Shown here: one piece after another, positions 27,869-37,154 of the stretch
Layout of the letters: each line of letters starts with the position of its first letter
Position numbering within the stretch: position 1 is the first letter of the stretch
NCBI RefSeq assembly: GCF_000745475.1
Contig: NZ_JQJJ01000009.1
Span: 310,001 to 374,000 of the forward strand
Source of the DNA: Allobosea sp. UNC402CLCol
GTDB lineage: Bacteria > Pseudomonadota > Alphaproteobacteria > Rhizobiales > Beijerinckiaceae
Length of the DNA: 64,000 bases
Direction: 5' to 3'
Notes under the pieces: generated by a model
What the model was told of the DNA's origin: nothing
Databases searched by the model: none
Seen by the model: only the letters and a program-made list of their open reading frames with translations
Translations under genes and position numbers: made by a program

Positions 27869-28702
27869 TCAGGTCTCCGCCTCCAGCGCCGTCTTGAGTG
27901 CGCGCAGGTCGCGCCAGACCAGGCGCTTCTGCAGAGGCTGGCGCAGGAGATAGGCCGGGTGCAGCGTCGCCATGGCGCGGATGCGGCGCGAGCCGGTGTC
28001 GTACTCGACCCATTTGCCGCGCGAGGCCAGGATGCCCTTGAAGCCGAGCAGGCCCTGCGCCGAGGGGCCGCCGATGCAGACCAGGATCTCGGGGTTGGCG
28101 AGCTCGATCTGACGCTGGATGAAGGGCAGGCAGATCGCGACCTCCTGCGGCGTCGGCGTGCGGTTGCCGGGCGGGCGCCAGGGCAGCAGGTTGGCGATAT
28201 AGACGTCGTCCTTCCGCGTGAGGCCGATCGCCGCCAGCATGCGGTCGAGGAGCTGGCCGGACCGGCCGACGAAGGGCAGGCCGAGCCTGTCCTCATCGGC
28301 CCCCGGCGCCTCGCCGACCATCATCACGCGGCCTTCCGGATTGCCGTCTGCGAAGACGAGGTTCTTGGCCGTGGCCTTGAGCGCGCAGCCCTCGAACGTC
28401 GCCAGCGCCGCTCTCAGCTCGTCGAGCGTATGCGCCTCGCGCGCCAGGGCGCGGGCCGTCAGCGTCGCATCGTCGGGAGCGGTGGCGGCAGCCGCGATCG
28501 GCCGGCTCGCCGGCGGCGGAGCACCTCCCGGAACGCGCCCGGCCAAGGTAGCGAACGGACGCTGCGCCGGCAGCGGCGCGGGCGCGGAGAAATGGTCGTG
28601 CGGTTCCTCGTCGAGCGCCTCGGTCACGCCCATCTCGGCGTACCAGCTCAGGAGCTCGTAGGGACCCGGCTCGTCGGGAGAGACTGCGTCGGAGAAGCTC
28701 AT
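27869..28702 (-). CDS. Family 4-like uracil-DNA glycosylase
   Basis: A 277-residue protein with a flexible Pro/Ala-rich N-terminus (1-80) and a UDG domain. Catalytic motif 1 is GEAPGADEDRLGLPFVGRSG (130-149) and motif 2 is LHPAYLLR. Cys 106, Cys 191 and Cys 209 match three of the four Fe-S ligands, but the position three residues before Cys 106 is Phe 103, so the usual first Cys is missing. It would excise uracil from DNA. It is divergent from the ETF oxidoreductase gene. Confidence 0.85.
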   Translation of the reverse strand: MSFSDAVSPDEPGPYELLSWYAEMGVTEALDEEPHDHFSAPAPLPAQRPFATLAGRVPGGAPPPASRPIAAAATAPDDATLTARALAREAHTLDELRAALATFEGCALKATAKNLVFADGNPEGRVMMVGEAPGADEDRLGLPFVGRSGQLLDRMLAAIGLTRKDDVYIANLLPWRPPGNRTPTPQEVAICLPFIQRQIELANPEILVCIGGPSAQGLLGFKGILASRGKWVEYDTGSRRIRAMATLHPAYLLRQPLQKRLVWRDLRALKTALEAET

Positions 28703-28873
28703 GGCTCATCCTATACCCTGTCGAGCCGCTTCGCGAGCGTTCGCGGTTGCAAAATGGAGCATAGGCTTGGATAGAGGGTTTCCAGACTGATCAGCGCCCG
28801 TCGTTGAACGAACGGGCAAAACAGTTTACATATAAACTATCTGGGCAGCGCGTTTTCGCGTGCGGAGGACGGG

Positions 28874-30553
28874 ATGGATCTGAAGGAAGCGCAGAGCGAA
28901 CCGCGCGAGAGCATGGACTATGACGTCGTCATCGTCGGCGCTGGCCCTGCGGGCCTGGCCGCTGCGATCCGGCTGAAGCAGCTCGACGAATCCGTCTCCG
29001 TCGTCGTCGTCGAGAAGGGCGCCGAGGTCGGCGCCCATATCCTCTCCGGCGCCGTCATCGACCCGATCGGCCTCGACCGGCTGGTGCCGGACTGGCGCGA
29101 CGATCCGGAGCGTCCGCTGACCACCGAGGTCAAGGAAGACGTCTTCTATTTCCTGACCGAGCCCAGCGGCATCCGCCTGCCGAATTTCGCCATGCCGTCG
29201 CTGATGAACAATCACGGCAATTTCGTCGGCTCGCTCGGGCTGGTGACGAAGTTCCTGGCCGCCCGTGCCGAGGCGTTGGGCGTCGAGATCTATCCCGGTT
29301 TCGCCGCCGCCGAGCTGCTCTATAACGAGGACGGCTCGGTTGCGGGCATCGCCACCGGCGACATGGGCATCGCCAAGGACGGCACGGTTTCCGAGCGCTT
29401 CACCCGCGGCATGGAACTGCGCGGCCGCTACACGCTCTTGGGCGAGGGCGCGCGCGGCTCGCTCTCCAAGATCGCGATCAGGAAATTCGCGCTGGACGAG
29501 GGGCGCGAGCCCCAGAAATACGGCATCGGCCTGAAGGAGCTCTGGCAGGTCAAGCCGGAGAAGTTCCACAAGGGCCGCGTCCAGCATTCCTTCGGCTGGC
29601 CGCTCGACAACGGCACCGGCGGCGGCTCCTTCCTCTATCATTTCGACGACAATCTCGTCACCGTCGGCTTCGTCGTGCATCTGAACTACCAGAACCCGAC
29701 GCTCTCGCCCTTCGACGAGTTCCAGCGCTTCAAGACCCATCCGATGATCCGCGACGTCTTCGAGGGCGCCAAGCGCCTCTCCTATGGCTCGCGCGCCATC
29801 ACCGAGGGCGGCTACCAGTCGGTGCCGAAGCTGACCTTCCCGGGCGGAGCGCTGATCGGCTGCGCTGCCGGCTTCGTCAACGTTCCCCGCATCAAGGGCA
29901 GCCACAACGCCATCCTGTCGGGCATGCTCGCGGCGGACAAGCTGGTGCCGGCGCTGCAGGCGGGCCGCAAGCATGACGAGGTCGTCGAGATCGAGACGAG
30001 CTGGCGCGACAGCGCCATCGGCAAGGATCTGAAGCCGGTCCGCAACGTCAAGCCGCTCTGGTCGAAGTTCGGCACGCTCATCGGCATCGGGCTCGGCGGC
30101 GTCGACATGTGGCTGAACCAGCTTTTCGGCTGGTCGCCCTTCGGCACGCTGAAGCACGGCAAGCCGGACTTCGCCACGCTGAAGCCGCTCGCCGAGGTCA
30201 AGCCGATCAGCTATCCGAAGCCGGACGGCAAGATCTCCTTCGACAAGCTCTCCTCGGTCTTCCTCTCCTCGACCAATCACGAGGAGGACCAGCCGGCCCA
30301 TCTGAAGCTCACCGATCCGTCGGTGCCGATCACGCAGAATCTTCCGCTCTATGGCGAACCGGCGCGGCTCTATTGCCCGGCCGGCGTCTACGAGGTCGTC
30401 TATGAGAACGCGGAGACGAAAAGCAATCCGCGCTTCGTGATCAACGCGCAGAACTGCGTCCACTGCAAGACCTGCGACATCAAGGACCCCGCCCAGAACA
30501 TCACCTGGACGGTGCCCGAGGGCGGTGGCGGGCCGGGCTACGCGAATATGTGA
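28874..30553 (+). CDS. Electron transfer flavoprotein-ubiquinone oxidoreductase
   Basis: A 559-residue membrane-associated FAD and [4Fe-4S] enzyme that passes electrons from ETF to ubiquinone. The N-terminal FAD motif is DVVIVGAGPAGLAAAIRL; the C-terminus has NCVHCKTCDIKDPAQNITWT for the cluster, with an earlier Cys in YCPAGVYEV. A GGAGG ribosome site precedes the ATG. It is a single gene with a terminator after it. Confidence 0.95.
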   Translation: MDLKEAQSEPRESMDYDVVIVGAGPAGLAAAIRLKQLDESVSVVVVEKGAEVGAHILSGAVIDPIGLDRLVPDWRDDPERPLTTEVKEDVFYFLTEPSGIRLPNFAMPSLMNNHGNFVGSLGLVTKFLAARAEALGVEIYPGFAAAELLYNEDGSVAGIATGDMGIAKDGTVSERFTRGMELRGRYTLLGEGARGSLSKIAIRKFALDEGREPQKYGIGLKELWQVKPEKFHKGRVQHSFGWPLDNGTGGGSFLYHFDDNLVTVGFVVHLNYQNPTLSPFDEFQRFKTHPMIRDVFEGAKRLSYGSRAITEGGYQSVPKLTFPGGALIGCAAGFVNVPRIKGSHNAILSGMLAADKLVPALQAGRKHDEVVEIETSWRDSAIGKDLKPVRNVKPLWSKFGTLIGIGLGGVDMWLNQLFGWSPFGTLKHGKPDFATLKPLAEVKPISYPKPDGKISFDKLSSVFLSSTNHEEDQPAHLKLTDPSVPITQNLPLYGEPARLYCPAGVYEVVYENAETKSNPRFVINAQNCVHCKTCDIKDPAQNITWTVPEGGGGPGYANM

Positions 30554-30591
30554 TCGCTCGGCGAGGCTGCTTGTCGGCCTTCCCCAAATGA

Positions 30592-30624
30592 AAAGGGCGC
30601 GCCTCGCGGCGCGCCCTTTGTTTT
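30592..30624. terminator. Terminator after the ETF oxidoreductase gene
   Basis: A 12-base perfect stem AAAGGGCGCGCC (30592-30603) / GGCGCGCCCTTT (30608-30619), followed by GTTTTA on the plus strand and preceded by AAAA (T on minus). It serves two convergent genes. Confidence 0.88.
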
Positions 30625-30637
30625 ACGCGAGGGGCGA

Positions 30638-30748
30638 TCAGCCCTTGCGCACGACCTTCGGGGCTTCCTTCACCTCGGTGGTGGCGCAGCCGGCGACGAA
30701 GCCGGCGAGAAGAGCGACGGCGGCAAAGCTCAGAACAATCTTTTTCAT
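30638..30748 (-). CDS. Very small lipoprotein (36 residues)
   Basis: A 36-residue ORF with a lipoprotein signal: MKKIVLSFAAVALLAGFVAG, then the lipidated Cys at residue 21, leaving a mature peptide of 16 residues (CATTEVKEAPKVVRKG). GGGGG lies 8 bases before the ATG. It resembles entericidin-size lipoproteins but I do not recognise a family. Convergent with the ETF oxidoreductase gene, sharing its terminator. Confidence 0.7.
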   Translation of the reverse strand: MKKIVLSFAAVALLAGFVAGCATTEVKEAPKVVRKG

Positions 30749-31017
30749 TGGAATGACCCCCAATAGAGCGCCCGCCGGAACTGCGGGTCGCAGGAATATA
30801 GCCCGGATATCCCGCGCCGAAGACTGGCGATTGCTTCATGGCTCCTTTTGGGGAGCGGGTTTTCGGCAACTGTTGCGCGGTCGCTACGAAAGTGCCGCAT
30901 TCGCGCCGGGCCCGGCTTGCCCGCTCGCCCGGAAACCGCCATCTTGCCCCCCTACGCGAGCGATCACGGTCCGCTGGAAGAGCGCCCCGGAACAGCGGGG
31001 CGGCGGACCGAGGGAGA

Positions 31018-32808
31018 ATGGCAGTCGTGACATTTTTGAAGAAGGTGCGTGCCTCCGGCACGGCTGCTGCATTGTCTTTGGTCCTGGCCTTGCCGGTGGC
31101 CGCCGCTGCGCAGGGCGCGACGCCACGGTCCGCCGAATCGCTTGAGCCCGCCGACAGCCTCGAAGGCAATTACCTCGCGGCGATCGTGGCCGGCGCCTCG
31201 CGTGATCTGGGTGCGGCTTCCGTCTATCTGCGCGAGGCGGTCAAGGAAGATCCGCAGAACAACGATCTCTTGGAACGCGCCTTCGTCGCCTTCCTGGCCG
31301 ACGGCTCGATGCCGGACGCCTTCCGCGCCGCCGACCGCCTGATCCAGGTCGATCCGAGCAATGGCCTCGCCCAGCTCGTCGTCGGCATCCGCGCGATCAA
31401 GCAGAAGAGCTACCAGACCGCGCGCAACCATCTGCAGCGCGGCGGGCGCGGTCGCGCCGCGGACATCACCGCGACGCTGCTGTCCGCCTGGTCCTATCTC
31501 GGCTCGGGCAATTCGAAGCGCGCCGTCGAGACGCTGGAGCGCCTGAAGGGCGAGCCCTCCTACAATCTCTTCCGCGACTATCACGCCGGCCTGATCCTCG
31601 ATGCGGCCGGCCGCCGGAAGGAGGCCGAGAGGCGCCTGAAGAGCGCCTACGACGCCGAGAAGACGACCTTGCGTCTCGTCGATCTCTGGGCCCGTTTCCA
31701 GGCCCGCAACGGCGATTTCGACGATGCCACCGCAACCTATGCCGATTTCGACCGGCTGCTGCCGAACCACCCGATCATCCGCGAGGGCATGGCCCTCGTC
31801 GCGAAGAAGGAAGCTCCGCCGCGCCAGATCGCGACGCCGCAGCAGGGCGCGGCCGAGGTGCTCTACGGCCTCGCCAGCGCCGGCAACCGCCAGGGCGACG
31901 AGGCGGCGGCGCTGCTCTATCTGCGCATGGCAATCTTTCTCGATCCGAGCCACGACCTCGCCATCCTGACGCTTGGCGACATCCTCGAGCGCTCGCGCCA
32001 GCCGGAAGATGCGGTCGCGGTCTACGACAAGATGCCGATGACCTCGCCGCTGCGGCCCAATGCCGAGATCCAGGCCGGGCTCGCGCTGGAGAATCTCGGC
32101 AAGCACGACGATGCCGTGAAGCATCTCGACAGGGTCATCAGCGAGCGGCCCGACGACGTCGATGCGCTCGCCGCGCTCGGCAACATCTATCGCTCGCGCA
32201 AGCAGTTCGCCGAGGCCGCCGACACCTATGACAAGGCGATCGCCAAGCTCGCCGTGCCCGGCCGCGCCAACTGGGATCTGTTCTATTTCCGCGGCATCGC
32301 GCGCGAGCGCATCAACCGCTGGCCCGATGCCGAGGCCGATCTGCGCAAGGCGCTGGAACTGCTGCCCGATCCGCTCGGCCGCGAGCGGGCGCTGGTGCTG
32401 AACTATCTCGGCTACTCGCTGGTCGACAAGCATCTGAAGCTCGACGAGGGGCTCGACATGCTGCGCCGGGCCGTCGAGTTGCGCCCGCGCGACGGCTACA
32501 TCATCGATTCGCTCGGCTGGGCCTATTATCGCCTCGGCCGCTACGAGGACGCCTCGCGGGAGATCGAGCGCGCCGCCGAATTGCGCCCCTCCGACCCGGT
32601 CATCAACGACCATCTCGGCGACGTCTACTGGAAGACCGGCCGCAAGCTCGAGGCGAAGTTCCAGTGGAACCACGCCCGCGACCTCAAGCCCGAGCCGGAA
32701 GATCTGCCGAACATCCTGCGCAAGATCGAGCGCGGGATGGAGGATACGCCATCGGCGAATGCGGGCGAGCAGGCTAGCCCCGCCGAGCAGAAGAAGGACG
32801 GCGGCTGA
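31018..32808 (+). CDS. Exported tetratricopeptide-repeat protein
   Basis: A 596-residue protein with a signal peptide (ALSLVLALPVAAAAQ) followed by TPR-like helical repeats through most of its length, clear at residues about 330-580 (for example AALGNIYRSRKQFAEAADTYDKAI and DSLGWAYYRLGRYEDASREI). It probably acts as a periplasmic protein-interaction scaffold. The ATG at 31018 has AGGGAG 2 bases upstream. The downstream ispE begins 48 bases later, suggesting an operon. Confidence 0.8.
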   Translation: MAVVTFLKKVRASGTAAALSLVLALPVAAAAQGATPRSAESLEPADSLEGNYLAAIVAGASRDLGAASVYLREAVKEDPQNNDLLERAFVAFLADGSMPDAFRAADRLIQVDPSNGLAQLVVGIRAIKQKSYQTARNHLQRGGRGRAADITATLLSAWSYLGSGNSKRAVETLERLKGEPSYNLFRDYHAGLILDAAGRRKEAERRLKSAYDAEKTTLRLVDLWARFQARNGDFDDATATYADFDRLLPNHPIIREGMALVAKKEAPPRQIATPQQGAAEVLYGLASAGNRQGDEAAALLYLRMAIFLDPSHDLAILTLGDILERSRQPEDAVAVYDKMPMTSPLRPNAEIQAGLALENLGKHDDAVKHLDRVISERPDDVDALAALGNIYRSRKQFAEAADTYDKAIAKLAVPGRANWDLFYFRGIARERINRWPDAEADLRKALELLPDPLGRERALVLNYLGYSLVDKHLKLDEGLDMLRRAVELRPRDGYIIDSLGWAYYRLGRYEDASREIERAAELRPSDPVINDHLGDVYWKTGRKLEAKFQWNHARDLKPEPEDLPNILRKIERGMEDTPSANAGEQASPAEQKKDGG

Positions 32809-32856
32809 CGCCTGCCCCGCGCGATGGAGCCGGGAGCGGAGAGCAGGGGCCTCGCC

Positions 32857-33750
32857 ATGGCCGCCTCTGCCGGTGATGCGCTGCCCTTGCGGACGCGCGC
32901 CCGCGCCAAGGTCAATCTCGACCTGCGCGTGCTTGGCCGGCGTCCGGACGGCTATCACGAGCTTGAAAGCCTCGTCGCTTTCGCCGGCATCGGCGACGAG
33001 CTTGCGCTCGACCCCGGCCCGTCGCTCTCGCTGACGATCGTCGGTCCGCGCGCCGCCGGGCTGGAAGCCGATGATCGCAACCTCGTGCTGCGGGCAGCAC
33101 GCGCTTTCGGTCAGGCCTTTCCGGGCATGCATGCGGGCGCATTTCATCTCACCAAGCGATTGCCGGTGGCTTCGGGCATCGGTGGCGGCTCGGCCGATGC
33201 GGCCGCGGCGCTGCGCCTGCTCGCACGGCTGAACGGCATTGCCCTGTCGGACCCGACTCTGCGTGAGGTTGCGGCGGGCGTGGGGGCCGACGTTCCCGTC
33301 TGCCTGGAATCGCGGGCGCGGCTGATGGCCGGCATCGGAGACAGGCTGGGGCCGGCGCTGCGGCTGCCTTCCTTGTTTGCCGTGCTGGTCAATCCGGGCG
33401 TGCCGGTCGAGACCGTCGGGGTTTTTCGCGCGCTGGGGCTGGCGGCCGGCGATCGACTTTTGGCCGCTGGCGGGGGCTTGCCCGCGCTGCCCACCTCTGC
33501 GGCTGAGTTGCGCGCCGTGCTGGCACGCTCCGGCAACGACCTTGCCGTCCCGGCGCAACGCATCGCCCCCGAAATCGGCGAGGTTCTGGAGCGGCTGGCG
33601 GCGCTGCCCGGAAGCCGCCTTGCCCGCATGTCCGGCTCCGGCGCGACCTGCTTCGCCCTGTTCGACGATTGCGTTGCCAGTGCGGCAGCCGCGAAGGCGC
33701 TGGCGAAGCAGCGCCCCGAATGGTGGGTCAGGGCGACGCTGCTGCGCTGA
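32857..33750 (+). CDS. ispE: 4-diphosphocytidyl-2-C-methyl-D-erythritol kinase
   Basis: A 297-residue GHMP kinase of the MEP isoprenoid pathway. It has RARAKVNLDLRVLGRRPDGYHEL, the ATP motif PVASGIGGGSADAAAAL, and the C-terminal ARMSGSGATCFALFD. The ATG at 32857 (GCAGGGG upstream) places the conserved strand near the N-terminus; ATG 32824 would add 11 residues. The 3' end overlaps the convergent MFS gene by 23 bases. Confidence 0.93.
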   Translation: MAASAGDALPLRTRARAKVNLDLRVLGRRPDGYHELESLVAFAGIGDELALDPGPSLSLTIVGPRAAGLEADDRNLVLRAARAFGQAFPGMHAGAFHLTKRLPVASGIGGGSADAAAALRLLARLNGIALSDPTLREVAAGVGADVPVCLESRARLMAGIGDRLGPALRLPSLFAVLVNPGVPVETVGVFRALGLAAGDRLLAAGGGLPALPTSAAELRAVLARSGNDLAVPAQRIAPEIGEVLERLAALPGSRLARMSGSGATCFALFDDCVASAAAAKALAKQRPEWWVRATLLR

Positions 33751-35044
33751 CCACGGATGTCGGCACGCTGCGCCGGCGATAGGCGATGAGCGTGGCGACG
33801 AAACCGCAGGCCGCCGCGAACATCAGCCAGAGGCCCGCCACGGCCCGGTTGCCGGTCGCCTCGATCAGATAGGTGCTGACCGCCGGGGTGAAGCCGCCGA
33901 ACAACGCGGTCGCGAGGCTGTAGGCGACCGAGAAGCCGGTCGTGCGCAATTCGACCGGAATGATCTCGGTCAGCGCCACCACCATCGCGCCGTTATAGCT
34001 GGCATAGATGAAGGAGAGCCACAGCTCGACCATCAGCAGCCGCGCGAAGGAGGGCTGCGAAACCAGCCAGGACAGGGCCGGATAGGCGCTGACGAAGAGC
34101 AGGGCGGTGAAGGCGATGAGAAGCGGCTTGCGGCCGACCCGGTCGGACAACGCCCCCATCACCGGCAGCCAGAACAGGTTGGAGACGCCGACGCAAAGCG
34201 TCACCAGCAGGCTGTCGATGCTGGAGAGCTTCAGCACCTCCTTGCCGAAGGTCGGGGTGTAGGCGGTGATGAAGTAGAAGGACACCGTCGTCATCGTCAC
34301 CAGCAGCATGCCGACCAGCACGGTCTGCCAATGCGTCGCCAGCATCCGGATGATCTGGCCGGGCGTCGGATGGCTTGCGCTGCGCTTGCGCTCGGCGAAT
34401 TCCTCGGTCTCCTGCATCGAGCGGCGCAGCAGGAAGATCAACGGCACGATCAGGCAGCCGACCAGGAACGGAATGCGCCAGCCCCATTCCGTCATGGTCT
34501 CGGGCGGCAGGATGGTGGCGAGCCAGACGCCGAGCAGCGCCACGAAGATCACCGCGACCTGCTGGCTGCCCGACTGCCAGCTCACATAGAAGCCCTTGTT
34601 GCCGGGCGTCGCGATCTCCGAGAGATAGACCGAGACGCCGCCGAGCTCGACGCCGGCCGAGAAGCCCTGCACCAGCCGCCCGATCACGACGATGATCGGC
34701 GCCAGGATGCCGATGGAGGCGTAGGTCGGCGCGAGCGCGATGGTGAGAGTGCCGAAGGCCATCAGCATCAGGGTGAGGAGCAGCCCGGCGCGGCGGCCGT
34801 GATGGTCGATATAGCTGCCGAGCACGATGGCGCCGAGCGGACGCATCAGGAAGCCCGCGCCGAAGGTCATGAACGCCGCCATGAGCTGTGCGAACTCGCT
34901 GCCGGACGGGAAGAACGCCTTGCCGATCGCCGCGGCGTAATAGCCGAAGACGAAGAAGTCGTACATTTCGAGGAAGTTGCCGCTCGAGACGCGGACGACG
35001 GACCAGATCTGCGACTGGCGCTGCGACGATGCCGACATGGCCAT
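33728..35044 (-). CDS. MFS transporter, metabolite:H+ symporter (citrate/alpha-ketoglutarate) type
   Basis: A 438-residue, twelve-helix carrier of the MHS group. Hallmarks are SSGNFLEMYDFFVFGYYAAAIGKAFF, FLMRPLGAIVLGSYIDHHGRRAGL and the RLVQGFSAGVELGG loop. Members carry citrate, tricarballylate, ketoglutarate or similar acids by proton symport. It lies on the minus strand, downstream of the Nudix gene, with a 100-base gap. Confidence 0.85.
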   Translation of the reverse strand: MAMSASSQRQSQIWSVVRVSSGNFLEMYDFFVFGYYAAAIGKAFFPSGSEFAQLMAAFMTFGAGFLMRPLGAIVLGSYIDHHGRRAGLLLTLMLMAFGTLTIALAPTYASIGILAPIIVVIGRLVQGFSAGVELGGVSVYLSEIATPGNKGFYVSWQSGSQQVAVIFVALLGVWLATILPPETMTEWGWRIPFLVGCLIVPLIFLLRRSMQETEEFAERKRSASHPTPGQIIRMLATHWQTVLVGMLLVTMTTVSFYFITAYTPTFGKEVLKLSSIDSLLVTLCVGVSNLFWLPVMGALSDRVGRKPLLIAFTALLFVSAYPALSWLVSQPSFARLLMVELWLSFIYASYNGAMVVALTEIIPVELRTTGFSVAYSLATALFGGFTPAVSTYLIEATGNRAVAGLWLMFAAACGFVATLIAYRRRSVPTSVVSAAASP

Positions 35045-35144
35045 TCTCCGGCCTAAGCGTTTCCCACAGCCATCACGCTATGCCTGCGCATGGCCAGAGG
35101 GAAGCCCCGGATTAGAGAAACAGGCGCCCCTTTTTGGCTTCGGT

Positions 35145-35735
35145 TCAGTCGGTACCGCCGCTGCCTTGCGGGAACAAACCTTTCATCATCATGAGGCCGA
35201 TCGCGGCGACGGTCGTCGCATCCCTGATCCGACCGCTCTCGATCATCGCGACGACTTCGCTGGCCGTGAAGCGGCGGCAAACGAGGCCCTGCTCTTCGAG
35301 ATCGAGATCGCTGCCTTCGTAGCGGAGCCGGCGGGCGAGAAAGAGATGACAGCCCTGATTGGAATAGCCATAGCATTCGAACAGATAGCCGAGCTTGACC
35401 ATGTCTTCGGCGTGGAGGCCGGTTTCCTCGCGCAGTTCGCCGCGAGCGACACTCACGGGATCTGCCTGCGGACTCAGCTCCCAGGAGCCTTGCGGTAGCT
35501 CCCAAAAGCGCGCGCCGACGGGGTAGCGATACTGCTCGACCAGGTGAATGCTGCCATCCGGTTCGACCGGGATGATGGCGACAAAATCAACTTTCTCGAC
35601 GACGCCATAGATGCCGTGCGACCCATCCTGCCGCTGGATGGCATCCTCGCGAACCGTCATCCAACGGTTTGCGTAGACGACTCTCGACGATAGGGTCGCG
35701 ATTTCCGGTTTCGCGTCGGACGCCGGATCTGCCAT
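35145..35735 (-). CDS. Nudix hydrolase, ADP-ribose pyrophosphatase-like
   Basis: A 196-residue enzyme. The Nudix box runs GSWELSP...VARGELREETGLHAE (about 80-105) with the REETG core; the upstream strand VFVAIIPV-like and EQYRYPVGARFWELPQGSWE match ADP-sugar pyrophosphatases. The ATG at 35735 is preferred to a TTG that overlaps the next gene upstream. It directly follows the polyprenyl diphosphate synthase gene on the minus strand. Confidence 0.85.
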   Translation of the reverse strand: MADPASDAKPEIATLSSRVVYANRWMTVREDAIQRQDGSHGIYGVVEKVDFVAIIPVEPDGSIHLVEQYRYPVGARFWELPQGSWELSPQADPVSVARGELREETGLHAEDMVKLGYLFECYGYSNQGCHLFLARRLRYEGSDLDLEEQGLVCRRFTASEVVAMIESGRIRDATTVAAIGLMMMKGLFPQGSGGTD

Positions 35736-35755
35736 CGATGGCTCAACCCGCGGCT

Positions 35756-36772
35756 TCAATGCGCCCGTGCGATGCAGAAATCGACGGCGTCATTGAGCGC
35801 CTGCTTCATCGGCGAGGCCGGGAAGAGACCGAGCGCATCCTTCGCCATCTTGGCGTAGTGGCGCGCGCGCTCGATCGTGTCCTCCAGCGCCTTGTGCTTG
35901 CGCATCAGCGTCTGCGCCTGCTCGAGATCGCCGTCCTCGATCGCGCCGTCCTGCAGGGTGCGCTTCCAGAAGGCGCGCTCCTCGCTGCTGCCGCGGCGGA
36001 AGGAGAGCACCACCGGCAGCGTGATCTTGCCCTCGCGGAAATCGTCGCCGGTGTTCTTGCCGAGCTTGGCGGCGACCCCGCCATAGTCCAGCGCGTCGTC
36101 GATGAGCTGGAAGGCGATGCCGAGATTGAGCCCGTAGCTGCGGCAGGCCGCCTCGTTCGCCTTGGAGGAGCCCGCGATCACCGGCCCGACCTCGCAGGCA
36201 GCGGCGAAGAGCTCGGCGGTCTTGCCGCGAATCACGGAGAGATATTCGTCCTCCGTCGTCTCGGTGTTCTTGGCGACGGAAAGCTGCAGCACCTCGCCCT
36301 CGGCGATCACGGCGGCCGCCGTCGAGAGAATGTCGAGCGCGCGCAACGAGCCGACCTCGACCATCATCTTGAAGGCCTGGCCGAGCAGGAAGTCGCCGAC
36401 CAGCACGCTCGCCTCGTTGCCCCAGAGCATGCGGGCGGCGAGCTTGCCGCGGCGCATGTCGCTCTCGTCGACGACGTCGTCATGCAGCAGCGTGGCCGTG
36501 TGCATGAACTCGACGGAGGCCGCGAGCTTGACCTGGCCTTCGCCCTGGTAGCCGCAGAGATCGGCCATCGCCAGCGTCAGCATCGGCCGCAGGCGCTTGC
36601 CGCCGGAGGAGATCAGATGGTTGGCGACCTCCGGGATCATCGTCACGTCCGAGCCGGTGCGCGACAGGATCATCGCATTGACGCGCTCCATGTCCTCACG
36701 CGTCAACGCCACCAGCGGCTCGATGCCGCGCTGGCCCGATTCCCGTTCCTCGAAGGATACGACGACACCCAA
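35756..36772 (-). CDS. Polyprenyl (octaprenyl-type) diphosphate synthase
   Basis: A 338-residue trans-prenyltransferase making the long isoprenoid tail of quinones. First Asp-rich motif LLHDDVVDESD, second LIDDALDYGG; GGKRLRPML and FMHTATLLHDD are also present. There is no ATG at the right place; the likely start is TTG at 36772 (GGAG upstream), giving a family-typical length. The ORF stays open upstream but without homology. Confidence 0.92.
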   Translation of the reverse strand: MGVVVSFEERESGQRGIEPLVALTREDMERVNAMILSRTGSDVTMIPEVANHLISSGGKRLRPMLTLAMADLCGYQGEGQVKLAASVEFMHTATLLHDDVVDESDMRRGKLAARMLWGNEASVLVGDFLLGQAFKMMVEVGSLRALDILSTAAAVIAEGEVLQLSVAKNTETTEDEYLSVIRGKTAELFAAACEVGPVIAGSSKANEAACRSYGLNLGIAFQLIDDALDYGGVAAKLGKNTGDDFREGKITLPVVLSFRRGSSEERAFWKRTLQDGAIEDGDLEQAQTLMRKHKALEDTIERARHYAKMAKDALGLFPASPMKQALNDAVDFCIARAH

Positions 36773-36929
36773 TGGACTGAACTCCAGCCAAACCACTCGC
36801 GCCGGGCGGCGCGCCCGGAGCCATGCCACAACCGTTGCATGGGACGCCAGCCCCCGCAATTGCACCGCGTCGCCGCAGTGGGACCACAGGATGCTTGCGC
36901 CGGACCCGGCGCTTCGGCTCCATGGCGGC

Positions 36930-37154
36930 ATGCATGAACTCGTCCGCACCAATGATCTGATCCTGCTCGGCGCCCTCGAAGCGCTCCTGAGCGCGGCCAA
37001 TCTCGATTGCCTGATCGCCGACCAGCACATCAGCGCGCTGGAAGGCATGATCGGCGCCTTCCCGCGCCGGCTGCTGGTGCGCGACCAGGATCGCAGGCGC
37101 GCTCGCGCATTGTTGATCGATGCGGGCTATGGCGCCGAGCTGCGCGATGAGTGA
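36930..37154 (+). CDS. DUF2007 domain protein
   Basis: A 74-residue protein, MHELVRTNDLILLGALEALL then AANLDCLIADQHISALEG. This matches DUF2007 small proteins, described as putative signal-transducing proteins. It is divergent from the polyprenyl synthase gene and its 3' end overlaps the next methyltransferase gene by 8 bases, so they are probably one operon. Confidence 0.75.
   Translation: MHELVRTNDLILLGALEALLSAANLDCLIADQHISALEGMIGAFPRRLLVRDQDRRRARALLIDAGYGAELRDE

Noticed and set aside
30592..30624. Attachment site for an integrated element
   Set aside because: The feature is a terminator stem; no integrase or duplicated flanks. The tRNA-His region also has no integrase next to it.
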